Below, piece by piece: positions 11,221 to 23,500 of a stretch of DNA of 64,000 nucleotides. Origin of the DNA: Papio anubis (Eukaryota > Chordata > Mammalia > Primates > Cercopithecidae). Every line of letters starts with the position of its first letter. The stretch's first letter is position 1. Location: contig NC_044977.1 of NCBI RefSeq assembly GCF_008728515.1, forward strand, positions 170,671,139 to 170,735,138, given 5' to 3'. The notes below the pieces were generated by a model, which was not told the DNA's origin, searched no databases, and worked only from the letters and a program-made list of their open reading frames with translations. Made by a program: the position numbers and the translations under genes.

Positions 11221-12734
11221 ATCTAGGGCCACCTGGTGCTAATTTTTTAAGTTTTATGAGGCCTAGTTTCACTAACTGTTGGATTTTTTCTTACTACCCC
11301 ATAGATTCCTGAGGTTCTGTTCATTTTTTTTTCTCTATTTTTTCTCTGTTGTCAGATTATATACATTTTATTTTTCTGTCTTCAAATTCGCTGATTCTAC
11401 TTTCTGTCATGTCCCACTCTATTAAGTCCATTGAGTGATTTCTTGATTTCTGTTATTGTTTTAGTTCTGTAATTTCCACTTGATACTTTTTAATAACTTC
11501 TCTTTCTTTCCTAGGGTTTTCTTTTCTTTCCATTCATTTTAAGGAAGTTTGTACTTGATTGTAAAAACGTTTTATAACAGCTGGTTTAAAATCCTTCTCA
11601 GATAATTCCAACATCCAATTTATCTCAGGATTAGCATCAGTTGATAGTCTTTTCTCATTCAAATTGTATTTTTTTTTTGGTTCTTGATATGACAGGTAAT
11701 TTTTATGGTATCCTGGACATTTTGTGTATTTTGTGAAGAGATTCTAGGTCCTATTTAAATCTTTTAGTTTAGCATGCAAGTCACTCTGTTTAGTTTTATC
11801 CTGCAGATCCTGGCATACTATTGTGGGCTGTGGTTCCAATGACAGTTTAATTTTTAAAGTCTTTGTGGTGTTATTTTGGTCTGCTTGGGTTTATCTGGTG
11901 CCACTGGGACTTCTATTAATCCCTACTGGTGCTGCCTAAGGGCTGGGAGAGGTTTCTCCACCCTGGGGCACAGATGTCTCTTCATGGGGGAAGGGAGCCT
12001 CTGGCTCATGAGGACAAAGAGGCTTTCCTGCCCTCATAGTGCTGGGATCACGCCTGCCTGAGGGAGACGGAAAGCATTTCTCAGTCCAGGAGCTGGTTGT
12101 GGCAGGATCTCTCCTAATGGGCACTGCTGTTTTTCTGGCTGGTGGAGGGAAGTCTCAGGCCTGTGGAGGCAATGAAGCTTCGGCCAGGCTTGTTGTGATG
12201 AGATCCCTCTTGCTGATGCTGCTGGGCGCCTCAGTATCTTTTGGTAGGGGAGGGGAGTGTAAGCAGAGCAGAAAAGGGGAAGACTTCTCCGGCCGGTTTA
12301 TTGTTAGTGGGACTCCGAACCAAACCCCTCTTACAATGGGACCGGAGGCTTACCTGGTGTTGTCAGAGGGTCTGTTCCAGCCATAGGAGGAATGACCTTA
12401 CCTAGACTGCCTTCTGTTGCTTGCTTGGAGTCCTGGATGGACTCAGTTTCTAGGTCATGTTGGGTCTGAGTCACGTTTTTCAGTTGGGTGGGGGATGTAA
12501 GACACCCTGCTGTGTTTTTCCTCCATTTCTGGATCTCACATGAGTTTATCTTCTTCTTCATGCTTTTTGCAGTTTTTCTTTGGTTGTCTCTTGTGCTATT
12601 CCAGGGGTTCATAATTTTACTGGGCAGAGAGGAGCAGAGAGGAATGGACTTATGCCATCTCGTCTAAGACTTTTACCCAAAGTCTTAGATAAACATCTTA
12701 TTCAAATGTAATGCATCTATAGAGAAGGAACATT

Positions 12735-13207
12735 CTATGCTGTTGTTGAATTGTGGCTCCCAAAGAGATATGTTCAAGTCCTGATCCCTTGTACCACAGA
12801 ATGTGACTTTATTTGGAAACAGCGTTGCTGACATTATAATGAGTTAGATGAGGTCCTACTGCAGGACGGTGGGCCCTTAATCCAATATGACTGGTGTCCT
12901 CACAAGAAGAGGAGAGTAGAACACAGAGATGCAGACACAGAGAGGGGGACATCATGTGATCATGGAGGCAGAGACTGAAGTTTTGTAGCTGCAAGCTAAG
13001 GAATGCCAAGGATTGCCAGTAAACCAACAGAGGATAGGAAGAGGCAAGGAAGCATTCTCCCCAACACGTTTCAGGGAAAACGTAGCCCCGCTGACACCTT
13101 GATTTCAGAATTCTAGCCTCCAGAATTGTGAGAACAATATACGTCTATGGGTTTAAGCCATCTAGTTTGTGGTATTTTGTTACTTCAGTCCTGGGAAACT
13201 CATATAC
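12735..13207 (+). mobile_element. MLT1-type MaLR LTR
   Basis: Diverged plus-strand LTR of the mammalian MaLR group. It contains 'GAATGTGACTTTATTTGGAAA', 'CCAATATGACTGGTGTCCT', the 'GCCTCCAGAATTGTGAGAA' segment and a terminal 'TTGTGGTATTTTGTTA'. Probably MLT1C/D. Solo LTR. Confidence 0.85.
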
Positions 13208-13780
13208 TCTATATTTTGAAAATCCCTCCCAGCCAGAGGAAATATGGCCTGATTATGATGTCAAACAACTGGTATGTCACAGAAGTGTCAAATATTTTCC
13301 TAGTCTATGAGTAAAGTAAGTGCCACTAGCCATTATGTGCATCCTAAGTATTCAACTATTTCTAAAGGAGGGAGACAGGACAGAGTGGTTCCTGCATGTT
13401 TCTTTTTATAACATATTCTATTTGAATACCTACTTACTGTGGTGCACAGAGACCAAGCCTTCACTGCTACTTGGCAAACCTTGTATTCATCTCTTGTTGA
13501 CTCCCTGTCCATTTTTCTCAGTTATTTTTCTAAATTTCTAATTTTCTAAATTTCTCGCACACTCTAACTCTCTCCAGACGACCTACCCTCCTGCTCATTA
13601 TATGAAATGGGGGATTCATAAATGAATCCTCTCACCTCTCCTCGCATCATCTCCCAAGTAGTGTTCAGATCAACATTGTATCTCCTCCTACGTATTTCCA
13701 CAACATTCATCTTTGAAGATAAAATTCAGCTTCAGGTCAGCTAGGTCTGGGGAGAAACTGTCAGGAAAGTACAAGTGGAG
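13208..13780. other. Unique sequence, no feature seen
   Basis: No repeat or coding feature recognised. Short open frames here have no domain features. Confidence 0.5.
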
Positions 13781-13789
13781 GTATATCAT

Positions 13790-13905
13790 TAGGTGTACTT
13801 CCTGGCATTTCTGGACCTTCAGTTTTTTCATCCATAAAAGGAGGATATGGGATTAGATTATCTTGAGATTTCCTTCCAACCCAAATTCAAGAGATCGCTT
13901 ATTGT
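13790..13905 (-). mobile_element. MIR-family SINE fragment, antisense
   Basis: Resembles the antisense MIR core ('CCTTCAGTTTTTTCATCCAT' followed by 'AAAAGGAGGATATGGGATTA'). Old and diverged. Confidence 0.55.
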
Positions 13906-14163
13906 GATGGATAAATTTGAGAGACAGGCTGTTAGAAGAGAGCAGAAGATCTGTCCAAGAGAATGTGGCAAGACATAGACCATCCCCTTCTATTAGTTAC
14001 ACTTTACTTTCTGGTGGGAAGCAATGAGCAAAGAAAGGAATTAGGATGGAATGGGAAACCTTTGGAGAGTCAGTCCACATAATGTAGGGGAAGACGTGTC
14101 CAAAGTGAGATGCAAGAATCCTGGAGACTCAATAACAGTCAGTTTTGTAGTCATGCTCTATTC

Positions 14164-14455
14164 CAGCACTGTCACACAGAAATGTCATATGAGGCACAGA
14201 GGTGAGTCACATACATGAAAATCAACAGGTGAAATCCACATTAATAATACATCTGAGTTAACTCAATATACTCAAAATACCATCATTTAATCATATAATC
14301 AATATAAAAATTAATGAAATACTTCCCCTTATTTTTTCTAAGTGTTTGGACTCCTGTGTGTATTTTTCACTTACGTCACATCTCATTGTGACTTGTGACA
14401 TTTTAAGTGCTCAGTAGGCATATGTGGCTAGTTGCTACCATGTTTAATAATGTAG
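14164..14455 (+). mobile_element. hAT-type (Charlie-like) MITE
   Basis: Begins 'CAGCACTGTCACACAGAAAT' and ends with the near-inverted 'GGCTAGTTGCTACCATG...', around an AT-rich middle with 'AATCAATATAAAAATTAATG'. A known human MITE with these termini is recalled but not its name. A shorter related copy is at 34094-34293. Confidence 0.65.
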
Positions 14456-14719
14456 GTTTATAGTACGTACTATCAGTGACTTCTGGTTGTGTATCTATTA
14501 CTTTTTTTCAATCACCACTAAACTATTTGCAAATTATTCCTCTTCTTTTAGGTTTCGTCCTTCCTACCCTTCTTGCTAGGTTTTTCACCTTGATGTCTGC
14601 TGTTAGAACTCCAAATTAGGGTTCACAAGGATAATAATGATGCCTCTTAATCCTTCCTTACCTAACCAAAATGAGAATATAAAAGAAAACATACTGCAAT
14701 GAAGCCTATAAGTTGTTTT

Positions 14720-15014
14720 TATTTTATCTTAGTTTTATTTTTGAGAAGAGTCTCCCTGTGTCACCAAGACTGGAGTGCAGCAGCATGATCATAGCTCACT
14801 TGTAACGTCAACCTCCCAGGCTCAATCACTCCTCCCACCTCAGCCTCCTGAGTAGCACTACTGGTGTGTGCCACCACATCCAGTTATTTTTTTGTATTTT
14901 TTTTATAGAGACAGAGTCTTGTGTTGCCAAAGCTGGTTTTCAACTCCTCACCTCAAGTGATCCACCTGCCTCAGCCTCCCAACATGCTGGAATTACAGGC
15001 GTGAGACATCACTT
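14720..15014 (-). mobile_element. AluJ-like, antisense
   Basis: Diverged antisense Alu. Both flanks carry a TAAGTTGTTT-type duplication (about 14709 and 15029). Divergence and 'GATCATAGCTCACT' wording fit AluJ. Confidence 0.88.
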
Positions 15015-15329
15015 CCTATCAAAAACTTGTAAGTTGTTTAAAATGCTATTTAATGTATTTGTAGTGTTTGGTGATTTGCCATGTGTTTTTGCTACAGTGT
15101 CTTCTTTAGTTTTCACAGTCATGCTGTGAGGTTTTCCCACCAGTGCTTCCACCTGCTTTCTAGGCACACCTAAGATGTCATTATGTCAAAAGCTAAAATA
15201 ATAGTTCTTTATTTCTATGCCTGTTTTTCTTTCTGTATTCTTGATCTTAAAAAGAGTTGTATCATCATTTGCCACATTGGCCTATCTGGCAAACAATCTA
15301 GACACCTACTGTACTTCTCCCCTCTCTCC

Positions 15330-15885
15330 TCTTTAAACCTGATATCCAATTAATATACCATCAAGTCCTGCTGATTCTATCTTTCAAATATATCTTAATT
15401 GTATATGCTACTTCAGCTTTTTAAAAAACATTCTCATTTTGATGTTGAGTCTGTAACATTTCATGCCTAAACAGCTGTCATATCCTTCTAACTGGTCTGT
15501 GGCTCAATGCCAGTCCCCTACTCAATCCTCTACAATCCCCTTTCCAAAACACAAATTTATCATGACACTTCCCACATGAAATTCTAATGACTCCCCATTG
15601 TCTAGACTCATGCCTCTCCAAGTTTAATATGAGCTCAAACAATCTGGGCATTTTGTTAAATTGCAGATTCTGACTCAATAGGTCTGGGCTCCAGATTCTG
15701 TATTTTGAACAAGCGATGACAACGCAGCTTGCCCACGGACCACACTTTGAGTAGTAGCGGCCTAGGGGATAAAGTTACAAACTCCTTGGAATTGCATTCG
15801 CTAAGCTCTAAGGACCTGGCCACTCTCTAGTTCTCAGCCTTAAAACCCGTTTTCCTTCATCTTCAATCAGCCTAAAGTATTTATG
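15330..15885 (+). mobile_element. L2 LINE fragment with nested MER5
   Basis: Matches the L2 3' region in order: 'CTTCTAACTGGTCTGTGGCT', 'CAAATTTATCATGACACTTC', 'AATGACTCCCCATTG', then after the MER5 insertion 'GGGATAAAGTTACAAACTCC' and 'AGGACCTGGCC'. The joined halves keep consensus order. Confidence 0.72.
15613..15760 (-). mobile_element. MER5-type hAT-Charlie MITE nested in L2
   Basis: Contains 'TTGCAGATTCTGACTCAATA', 'GGTCTGGGCT' and 'GGACCACACTTTGAGTAG', the MER5A signature read on the reverse strand. It splits the L2 between 'CCCCATTGTCTAG' and 'GGGATAAAG'. Confidence 0.75.
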
Positions 15886-16499
15886 TACTCTCTAGGATCT
15901 CCAGTTTAGAGATAGTCCTTCATTTTTAGCATGTGAAAAAAAGTTCACTTGAGCTAAAACCCCCAAATTTAAAATTCCAGTAACTTTTTGTCTACCCTCA
16001 CAACCCCATCACTGAAGGCAGCTGAGACAGGACAGGCAACAAGCCCCAACCTCAGCATTCATTCTGCCCTCTTGTGGCTTCTGCTTTCAAATAAATCCAA
16101 AGTAAATTTTTTGCTGAGCCTTCCCAATTCCATTTATTGCCGGTCCAATTCAGCATGTGGTGGGTTGGAGTTGGGGATTGGAGAAGAACTACTCCAGATC
16201 CCCGAGGCCGACACTGGTGGATCTTGTTGAAGCTGTGTGATGGCCTGGATCCTTTCGGGGCTATTCTGGACAGCTCTGTGATAGATGGTATCGCTCCTCT
16301 CTCCTTTCATGACCATGATCCTTTAATGTCAGGCCGACACTGTTGTCCTGTTGTCTGGAGTTTTCCTTAGTTTTGTTCGATGCATAAACCTTCCTTCTTT
16401 CTTACCAGTCAAGGTACCGGGGTCAAGTCCAATGTCCAGCTCTGTCTTCATCCACATGCCCAGAGTGTTGCTACTTTTATGTGTTCCTTAGTTCTCATT
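15886..16499. other. Unique sequence, no feature seen
   Basis: No repeat recognised. Overlapping open frames around 15988-16370 on both strands lack any domain and are likely chance. Confidence 0.5.
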
Positions 16500-16640
16500 C
16501 TAGAAATCTTTGTGGAGCAACTGCTATGTGTCTGACTCTGTGCTAGGTACTGAGGATATAGTGATGAAGGAGATAGTCATGACTCCTACACTTAACACAG
16601 CTTGAAGGCTATGAGTGAGACAAACCACTTAAACAGGGAA
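16500..16640 (+). repeat. Ancient mammalian interspersed repeat fragment
   Basis: The wording 'GCTATGTGTCTGACTCTGTG', 'CTAGGTACTGAGGATATAG' and 'GAGACAAACCACTT' matches a common old mammalian repeat often found as short fragments. Family not certain (L2-like or other). Confidence 0.5.
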
Positions 16641-16654
16641 ACAGACAAATATGT

Positions 16655-16715
16655 TGAAAAGAAAAGAAAAGCAAACAAAAAAAAAAAAAGAAAAGAAAAG
16701 AAAGGAAATGAAAGG
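16655..16715. repeat. A-rich (AAAAG)n simple repeat
   Basis: Impure GAAAA/AAAAG run with an internal A13 stretch. Seen directly. Confidence 0.9.
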
Positions 16716-17385
16716 TAGGGTGTTTTGGGAACCTGTCGCTTGCCCTATTAGCCTGGAGTTCTGATAATTTAACTCACCCCAAGATATTGATATCTGATGA
16801 TTACTTGCTGCTTCACAGCTACAGTAGCATTGCCATTTTAAAGTCATCTTTCTTTTTATTTTTATGATTGTTATTGTTAGTTATTATAATTCTTTGTGAT
16901 CAGAGGTCAAATATTTTAACTACATTAGTATTAAATAAGTTAACACCATGTATTAATCAATTCCTCATTTGATTGCAAAAATCAGAACCCAGCCTGAACT
17001 ACTGAAGCAAAGAGGAGGAAACCATGATAGTAGTTGAGGGCAAGGTTGAACAACCAACCCACGGGAAAGACAGAGGGGCAGGTGGATTCATAGACAATGG
17101 GAACTTGGTACTTGAACATCCTCCTCTCTTTCACTCTATGCTCCTCATCTATGTCTCTACGTACTTTTTACATTTCATAGCTTCTGCCTTTAAGTGGAAG
17201 TAGACTATTTTTCCTAGTTCCAATCTGATAAAATTCAGAGGAGAACTCAGCTTTTGCTATGGCTGTGTGGTGGGAGGGAGAGACATGGGTCCAGAAGAAG
17301 GGAGTGGTGTTGGGCAGACAATACTATAAATGTCTGTTTGCTATGCCTGGAAAGAAAATTGCTAGTATTTCCAAGTTCTGACACT

Positions 17386-17677
17386 TTTTTTTTTTTGAGA
17401 CGGAGTCTCGCTTCTCTGTCGCCTGGCTGGAGTGCAGTGGCCAGATCTCAGCTCACTGTAAAGCCCGGCTTCCTCCGGTTTACGCGACTCTCCTGCCTCA
17501 GCCTCCCAAGTAACTGATTACAGGCTCTCGCCTATCTCGGGCCTCGCTAGTTTTTGTATTTAGTAGAGACGGGAGCCACCGTATTCGCCAGGATGGTCTC
17601 ATCTCCTGACCTCATGATCCACCCGTCTCGGCCTCCCAAAGTGCTGGGATTACAGGCTTGAGCCACCGCGCCCGGCC
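17386..17677 (-). mobile_element. Young AluY-like element, antisense, heavily altered middle
   Basis: Antisense Alu ending 'GGCTTGAGCCACCGCGCCCGGCC' (given in part: CTTGAGCCACCGCG), i.e. the monkey-type 'CTCAAGCC' 5' end with intact CpGs. Flanked by the short duplication CTGACAC (17378-17384 and 17678-17684). Between about 17405 and 17580 it has many small indels and transversions not seen in the rest of the copy. Confidence 0.9.
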
Positions 17678-17689
17678 CTGACACATTTT

Positions 17690-20475
17690 AATATTTGGAA
17701 TTCAGAAAAAGAAATTGGAATTCTTGGGAATTTCCAAAATTATGTTATTCTTAAAATATGTCCAACAGTCTTCATATTCTTAAAATGCATGATTGTGGCT
17801 ACCTAGAAAAATTTGATTAATAAATAAAAAATACTAAGTTTAGAAGAAAACTTACTAAGAACTGTAGCCTACAGTGAGTACTTAAATACTGGAAAATGGT
17901 AGTGAACATTGTTTGGTAATATTCAAATGATGTTACATTTACATCTTCTAGCAAATTAACAACACAATACTAAAGTACGTGTCTAAATTCCCCACTTAAG
18001 GACACATTTTGTTTCTCAAACTTGATCAATTGAATGCCTCTCACAGCATTTGTATGAAGGATACCATACATATAGGCTATGAATACACACGACATGGCAG
18101 CTGCAAGCGAAAGTGACTGATTAGACTGGTCGTTTCTCTCCTATGTAAACCTATTATGTTACTTGAAAACCTTGACTTTTACCTTCAATCTCTTGTGTCA
18201 GTTTTTACTTCTCTTGCTTCTGACTTGATATTTGTGAATTTCTTAGAACCAAAGAGGCATCTAGGTTGATTGGTGAGGTTTAATTCTTACAGGAGAATTA
18301 TAATTCTTTTCCCTATTTTCCTGGTTTTTCAATTTTTCTTGGAATCTAGGATTTGGAAAATGGTTTCTCATGAAATTCTGGGAAGAAATTCCTACCTGAA
18401 AACACTGCTATTTATACATAATTTCTAGAGGGAAATGTGTTTCAAGTTGCAAATGACAAATTTACCATTGTGAGAATTCTTTAAAAAGCCCTTTTTGGGC
18501 AAAGAGGCTTTACAACACGGCCCGTGTGGTTATTCTTCTTTTCCCTAGAACAGAGATGGAATTACTGTGTTATGATCACTGTTCCTAAAGCGGACTTCTA
18601 AAATGCTCTGAATGTCTCTTCTCAAATTAATTATATCATAGTGCGGCAAAGTAAGGAAATCTGTCATGCTCTGTGAATTTCCTTGGTAAGCTTTGTCCAG
18701 ACATTATACTTGCTCATAGGTTTAACATTGGTATTTTAAAAAATGGGGCAAAAAGAAGCCTTTTCCTCAGTTTCTTGAAAAAACTTTGAAAGTGTGATTC
18801 AATATCCCGCAGTACAGCCCCAATTTTTGCACCAGCAGAAGCTATAAAAGGGAAGAAAACATCGCCTTGCTTTGATGCATGCGTCACCAGGTTTGGCTGT
18901 GTCCAGTGGATAGGTTCTTCTGGGGCTGACCATTATCCCCGAGCATCCAAAATGCTGCGATATTTGAAAGAAGAAAATAATAATCCCACTAGCAAAGAAC
19001 TGAAAGTGTGGGTGATATTTGTATTTGAGGAAATTTTTGTGAGAACTACAAATAAAAGAGACAGAAAGTGACAAGTCACGAACATCACAATGATGGTCCT
19101 AATAGCACACTTGTGTACCCGCCAAACACATGGGTTGAGTGATTCCTAAGGGATTAAACACTGTAATATGGGCAAATAGAAAAACAATTGAAGTCAGGTG
19201 CCTGGCACACAGATATTCTGGAGACATTTGCTATATTGAATTCAAGCGAGTGCCTTCCCTTTGAGTTGCTTTGCAATATAGCTGCACTGGTGAACCAAGT
19301 CAAAATTTAAAAACTCTTAAAATCACATCTAAAGAAATTTATCAGCAAGGGCAAATAAACATAGGGTAAACTTACTGCTGCTAAATGTCAACTCATCATA
19401 ACCATACAAAACACAGCCCCTAATTACCCTAGAGTTTTAAAGAAAGAACAGAAACATTAGAAAACAAGCTGACCTTAGTGTCCATTGAGAATCTAATATT
19501 CTATCTGCCTTCTCTAATTGCAACAAAAATAGTACACAGTGAAAAATAATATGTTTGGAATGATCAATTTTAAATGTGAAAATGGCTCAGAGAATGAATA
19601 AAATTTGTCTGCTCTTTAGACTTTTTAGTGAGGTAAGAAGATTTAAGAAAATTTAAATAAGACTTGAAACAAAAGAAAGGTTTTGTAACCAGAAAAATTA
19701 AATGAAGCAGAATGACTAAGTCTCTACCCATTGTGGTTAATTGAAGCTGCTTTATATGTGGGTACCAGTGGGAACTTGGAGTAATCATATCATAGGAGCT
19801 TGTAAACCTTCTGGATTTGCAGGGAATTATGAGGATTCCCAAGATTTGACTTTAGTGATATGGTAAACCATCTCTCTAAAACCCAGCCTTCCCGCTGATA
19901 CAGCCTTCTGCCAAGCTCCTGTGGGTTTGTGGGAATTTTCATTTGATCCAAGCAGTTAGTGGTAAATGGAGTGCATTGGGAAATTTCCACTTGGGGGGAT
20001 CTGATATCTGATTTCTTCCCTCCAGTGCACCCTCTGGGGTACTCTCAAGTGTGGCTTAGGGTCATATGAGCAGTCTCCTTGGACTTATCTCCCCATTCTA
20101 TCTGTCTCAGCCCCAAAGCTGCCTTGGCAGGTAGTTTGGTAACACAGGATTAGCGTTGCAGCAGCAAGGGAATAGCCCTTCTAGAGTCTAAACAAAATTC
20201 TGGACAGTCACCAAGAGAGAAGTGCAGAGTAGCCAACCTTTCTTTTCTCATGGTGCACGCGCATCAGCTGCAAACATGGAATATCACAGCAGTCCGGCAG
20301 CTCAGGTACGGTCAGCAAGGAGCCATGGGAAGGGCTGGGAGCCTGGAATAATTCTCATTCCAAACCCCTATTGAAACCAGAAACCCAGAGAAACTCAAGA
20401 GTGATTTCCAACTCCCTGACTCCTTTAACTTAAAAACAAATTGTAAAAAACTTTAAAAGCAAATATAAGCAAGCA
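17690..20475. other. Unique AT-rich sequence, no gene found
   Basis: About 2.8 kb without a recognised repeat. The 18770-19080 part is less AT-rich than its surroundings and contains a TATAAAAG string at 18842, but no linked transcript features were found. Confidence 0.5.
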
Positions 20476-20479
20476 AAAT

Positions 20480-20592
20480 GAGGAAAGGAAAGGAGGAAAG
20501 GGAGGAAGAAAAATGGAAGGAAGAAAAGAAGGAAGAAAGAAAGGCAGAAATGAAGAAAAGAATGAAAGGGAGAAATGAAGGAAAAAAAGAGC
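20480..20592. repeat. Purine-rich (GGAA/GAAA)n tract
   Basis: About 110 bases nearly all A and G on the plus strand, built from imperfect GGAA, GGAAA and GAAA units. It gives a false long open frame on the minus strand. Confidence 0.9.
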
Positions 20593-23500
20593 TGAAATGT
20601 TTAATTCCCAGACAACAATTACCAAGCTAATTATGGAAGAAATAAAATATGACAATGATAACTAGGCAATCCTTATGGGAGGAATCAATACCTCTCCACC
20701 AGGAAACTACCCAGACGACATCCTTAGCTATATTTTAAAACTTGTTATTGAATAATAAGTTTATTGCTACCATCAACATAATTTTGAAAATGATGGTGGT
20801 AGTGTAGTGGGCAGACAACAGAAAAACATTGTTCCCATTTCCTACTAAGAAAACTATTAATGAATTATATGATAGGATGTGAAATGATGCCATATTACAT
20901 TTAAATTATATAGCTTGCTACAGGGTTTTTTTTTTCGTTGAGGCAGATTGGCCACAGAAGATATATTTCTGAAGTAGGAAAAAAATGAAGTTGAACATTT
21001 ATTTTTAACAAAAGAGATTATTTGATCTTTCACATGAAACTGAGCTACCCTGTCTGGTTACTGTAATCTTTGACTCACAGTTCATCCTGTGTCTTCCCTG
21101 GTAGCAGTTACTGTTGGTGTCCCACTCATATTCCCTCAGCTCCCCGTTTCTGGGCACCCCAATTGGTAAGCTCTTGTGACTTTTCCCCCCAGGGTTTTCT
21201 CTGGCCCCTGGGATTCACCTAGTCCATGTGTGGGCCAGACCACAAATGCCTAGGAGGTAACACCTGAAAGCCAGCTTTAACCAGGACTGAGAAAGGTGGA
21301 GAAGAATAACCCAGCTGCCTCCTGCCTTAGTTGGGATAATACTGAAGTATGTTCTACACAGTTAATCAGAGTTCCCCAAAGGCAATGGTCCTAAGTTCTC
21401 CACCTGCTGGTATTACCTGCTGAATAGCCTCTTGTAACACATCCATGTCTCAGGACATGTTTTGGGGAAACCCATGACAAGACATTCATCAAAGGCCCAA
21501 TTTCAGCCACTTGATCATCCCTCTCCCTGAACTCTTACCCCCAGTCACCTATGGAGCAACAAGTCTCAGAAGAACTTGGCCTAAGACAGAAACGAAGCGC
21601 TCAACTGTCTTCTTCTCTCTTCTGGCTTGTACCCATTACAGACCCTCCTGTACCCCCATTTTCACCTGTAGACCCTCCCTCACCCCAACCCAACTCTTAC
21701 ACTCCTACCTGTAAGCTGCCACTCATGGAAATGGTAACCACTGCAAATTCTTGATCTAAAAAATGAAGCTTCATGGATAAAATAACAGATGGAAAAGGTA
21801 GGTACATATCAACTTCCTGCATGCAACTCTTCTCAATTCATTAAAACTGGAGTTTCTGAGGAACATCCGGAAATCCAGACATTTCCTATGATTGTTGCAG
21901 CTAAGATAAAAGCAAGCAGAGCAAGCCTGATTCTATGCCCACCACCCTCTCTTTCCCTACTCCAAGGTAATAAATTGTTTTAATAGTCTGAAAGTACCAT
22001 TGCTTTAGCTCTTATGATATATTACTTCTGTTATTGCTTTCTATTTATATCTCTAGTCCAACAGTTCCTGGAACTGTTGATGTGTAAAGTTTAAACCAAC
22101 TGCAGCAATTCTGAACAAAACTGACAGCTCTCTCTGCATTCTCTTATTAGGAAAGCCTTTAAGGCAAAGAACTGGGTAAGAAGAGTTTATTATACATTGC
22201 TGAGCAGGTATGTACTTTGTGATCTAAATTAGTAAGAGATATTTTTCCCCTGATTTGCCCTATAAGTTATTTTTATTCCATGATGATCATTCTTTAATCT
22301 CTTTCTTCAGTGGGCCATAGCTTTGCTCCGACTTGCATTTACTCTCTTTCTCAGTCATTTGATTTCCCAACTTGCAGACTTTTGGACAGACCAATGAGTT
22401 TAAAGAGTTTCCGGAATTAAGGTTCCAGGCCACCTGAATCAGCATGACATGGGGCAGTGATTAAAGAGGCAGATTCAGCAGGTCACTCTCAATTGACTTG
22501 ATGCAGCTTTAAAGGAAAGGCAAAGTGATCCTTATGTACAGATACATTTGAAAACCACAGATGTGGGTGTGCAAATATGACAAGAAGGTTTAGACTATCT
22601 AATGCTTGGAACTAAGTTTTCCTTCTCTCTCCCAGGACTGAATTCATGGCATTGACCTCATTAGCTGGCTGTAGTGAATTAAGCTAATAAACTTTTACAC
22701 CAATGCTTATTCCTAGGAGTGACAAAGATTCATGCCAATCTCTTCTGCTGGAAAGTGGAAAAAAGAAAACAAATGAAAACATTACTTAGAAAGAGTAAAA
22801 GGCACCCACACTTTCTAATGGAAAAAATATGACCATGTGTAAGCATAACACTTTAGGGGGCAGGAACAGGGCTCATGTTTTCACTATTTTGATGAACTTT
22901 TCCTCTGGGAGCTAATCTTTGAGCAAAGAAGTTCTAGTTTCCTGACTGAGATGATAGAAAAAAACCCAAAAAAACCAAAGAGATTAATTTGCATTTTTAT
23001 TGGGAGAAAAATGTTCTTGTTTATATTTTTATTTTTTTTTCCTAAAATCAGTGATCATGTGTTTTTGTTGATATTTTTAGTTCAAATCTCGTGTGGTCTA
23101 TGTAAATTCTCTCTCTTTTTTTCATCTGTCAAGATGTTATTAAGTAAATTCAGTCTCTTTAGAAATAATCATTGTTTCCTGGCCCTGAGTTTGGAAGGAT
23201 TTCCAAAGAAGATGACAGAAGCTTGGATCAGAATCACACTTGGCATTGTTGGGACAGGATTCGTTATAGGCATGTAGAGTATAGCTCAGCTTCAGGAGGA
23301 GGGGGGCTTTACTTTAGAATCCCATAGTGAATGTGTTTGTGGATGTCAATAAACCATTGTGAGAAAACATACGTGACTGTTGAGTCAACAAATACATTCT
23401 TTCTGAGTAGAGAATGAGTGTGGGATCACTTCATCTACGTAAGAACAGAACAATACGAATGTCTTCTTAAGACTCTCAGTTTGCAGAGCAATGTGCAAAA

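Larger units (their letters stand above)
10782..11271 (-). mobile_element. Solo LTR, class I (gammaretrovirus-like) ERV
   Basis: A 490-bp block with canonical TG...CA ends, flanked by the 4-bp duplication CTAA (10778-10781 and 11272-11275), as expected for class I ERVs. On the minus strand it shows a TATA box (CCTATATAAAC, 10933-10943) and about 70 bases further an AATAAA signal (10864-10869), which fixes orientation and the U3-R-U5 order. CpG sites are well kept compared with the surrounding old L1. The U3 part holds tandem 'CAGGGTGGGACCC' copies. No internal proviral sequence is present. I do not recognise the family. Confidence 0.85.
10016..12670 (-). mobile_element. Old L1 / HAL1-like sequence, antisense (5' portion)
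   Basis: Sequence resembling the antisense of ORF1 and 5' regions of old L1M or HAL1 elements (for example 'AGAGGTTTAATTATGATATG' and 'CAGATAATTCCAACATCC'), running into a GC-richer 5'UTR-like part at 11870-12670. It continues on both sides of the LTR at 10782-11271. It may be the same element as 8750-10015 with an internal deletion, or a separate HAL1 copy. Assignment is from memory. Confidence 0.6.

Noticed and set aside
22951..23277. 108-codon open frame with a hydrophobic end, followed by AATAAA
   Set aside because: Most of the protein is Phe/Leu/Lys from T- and A-rich DNA. No domain, no splice sites, promoter or conserved start context recognised.
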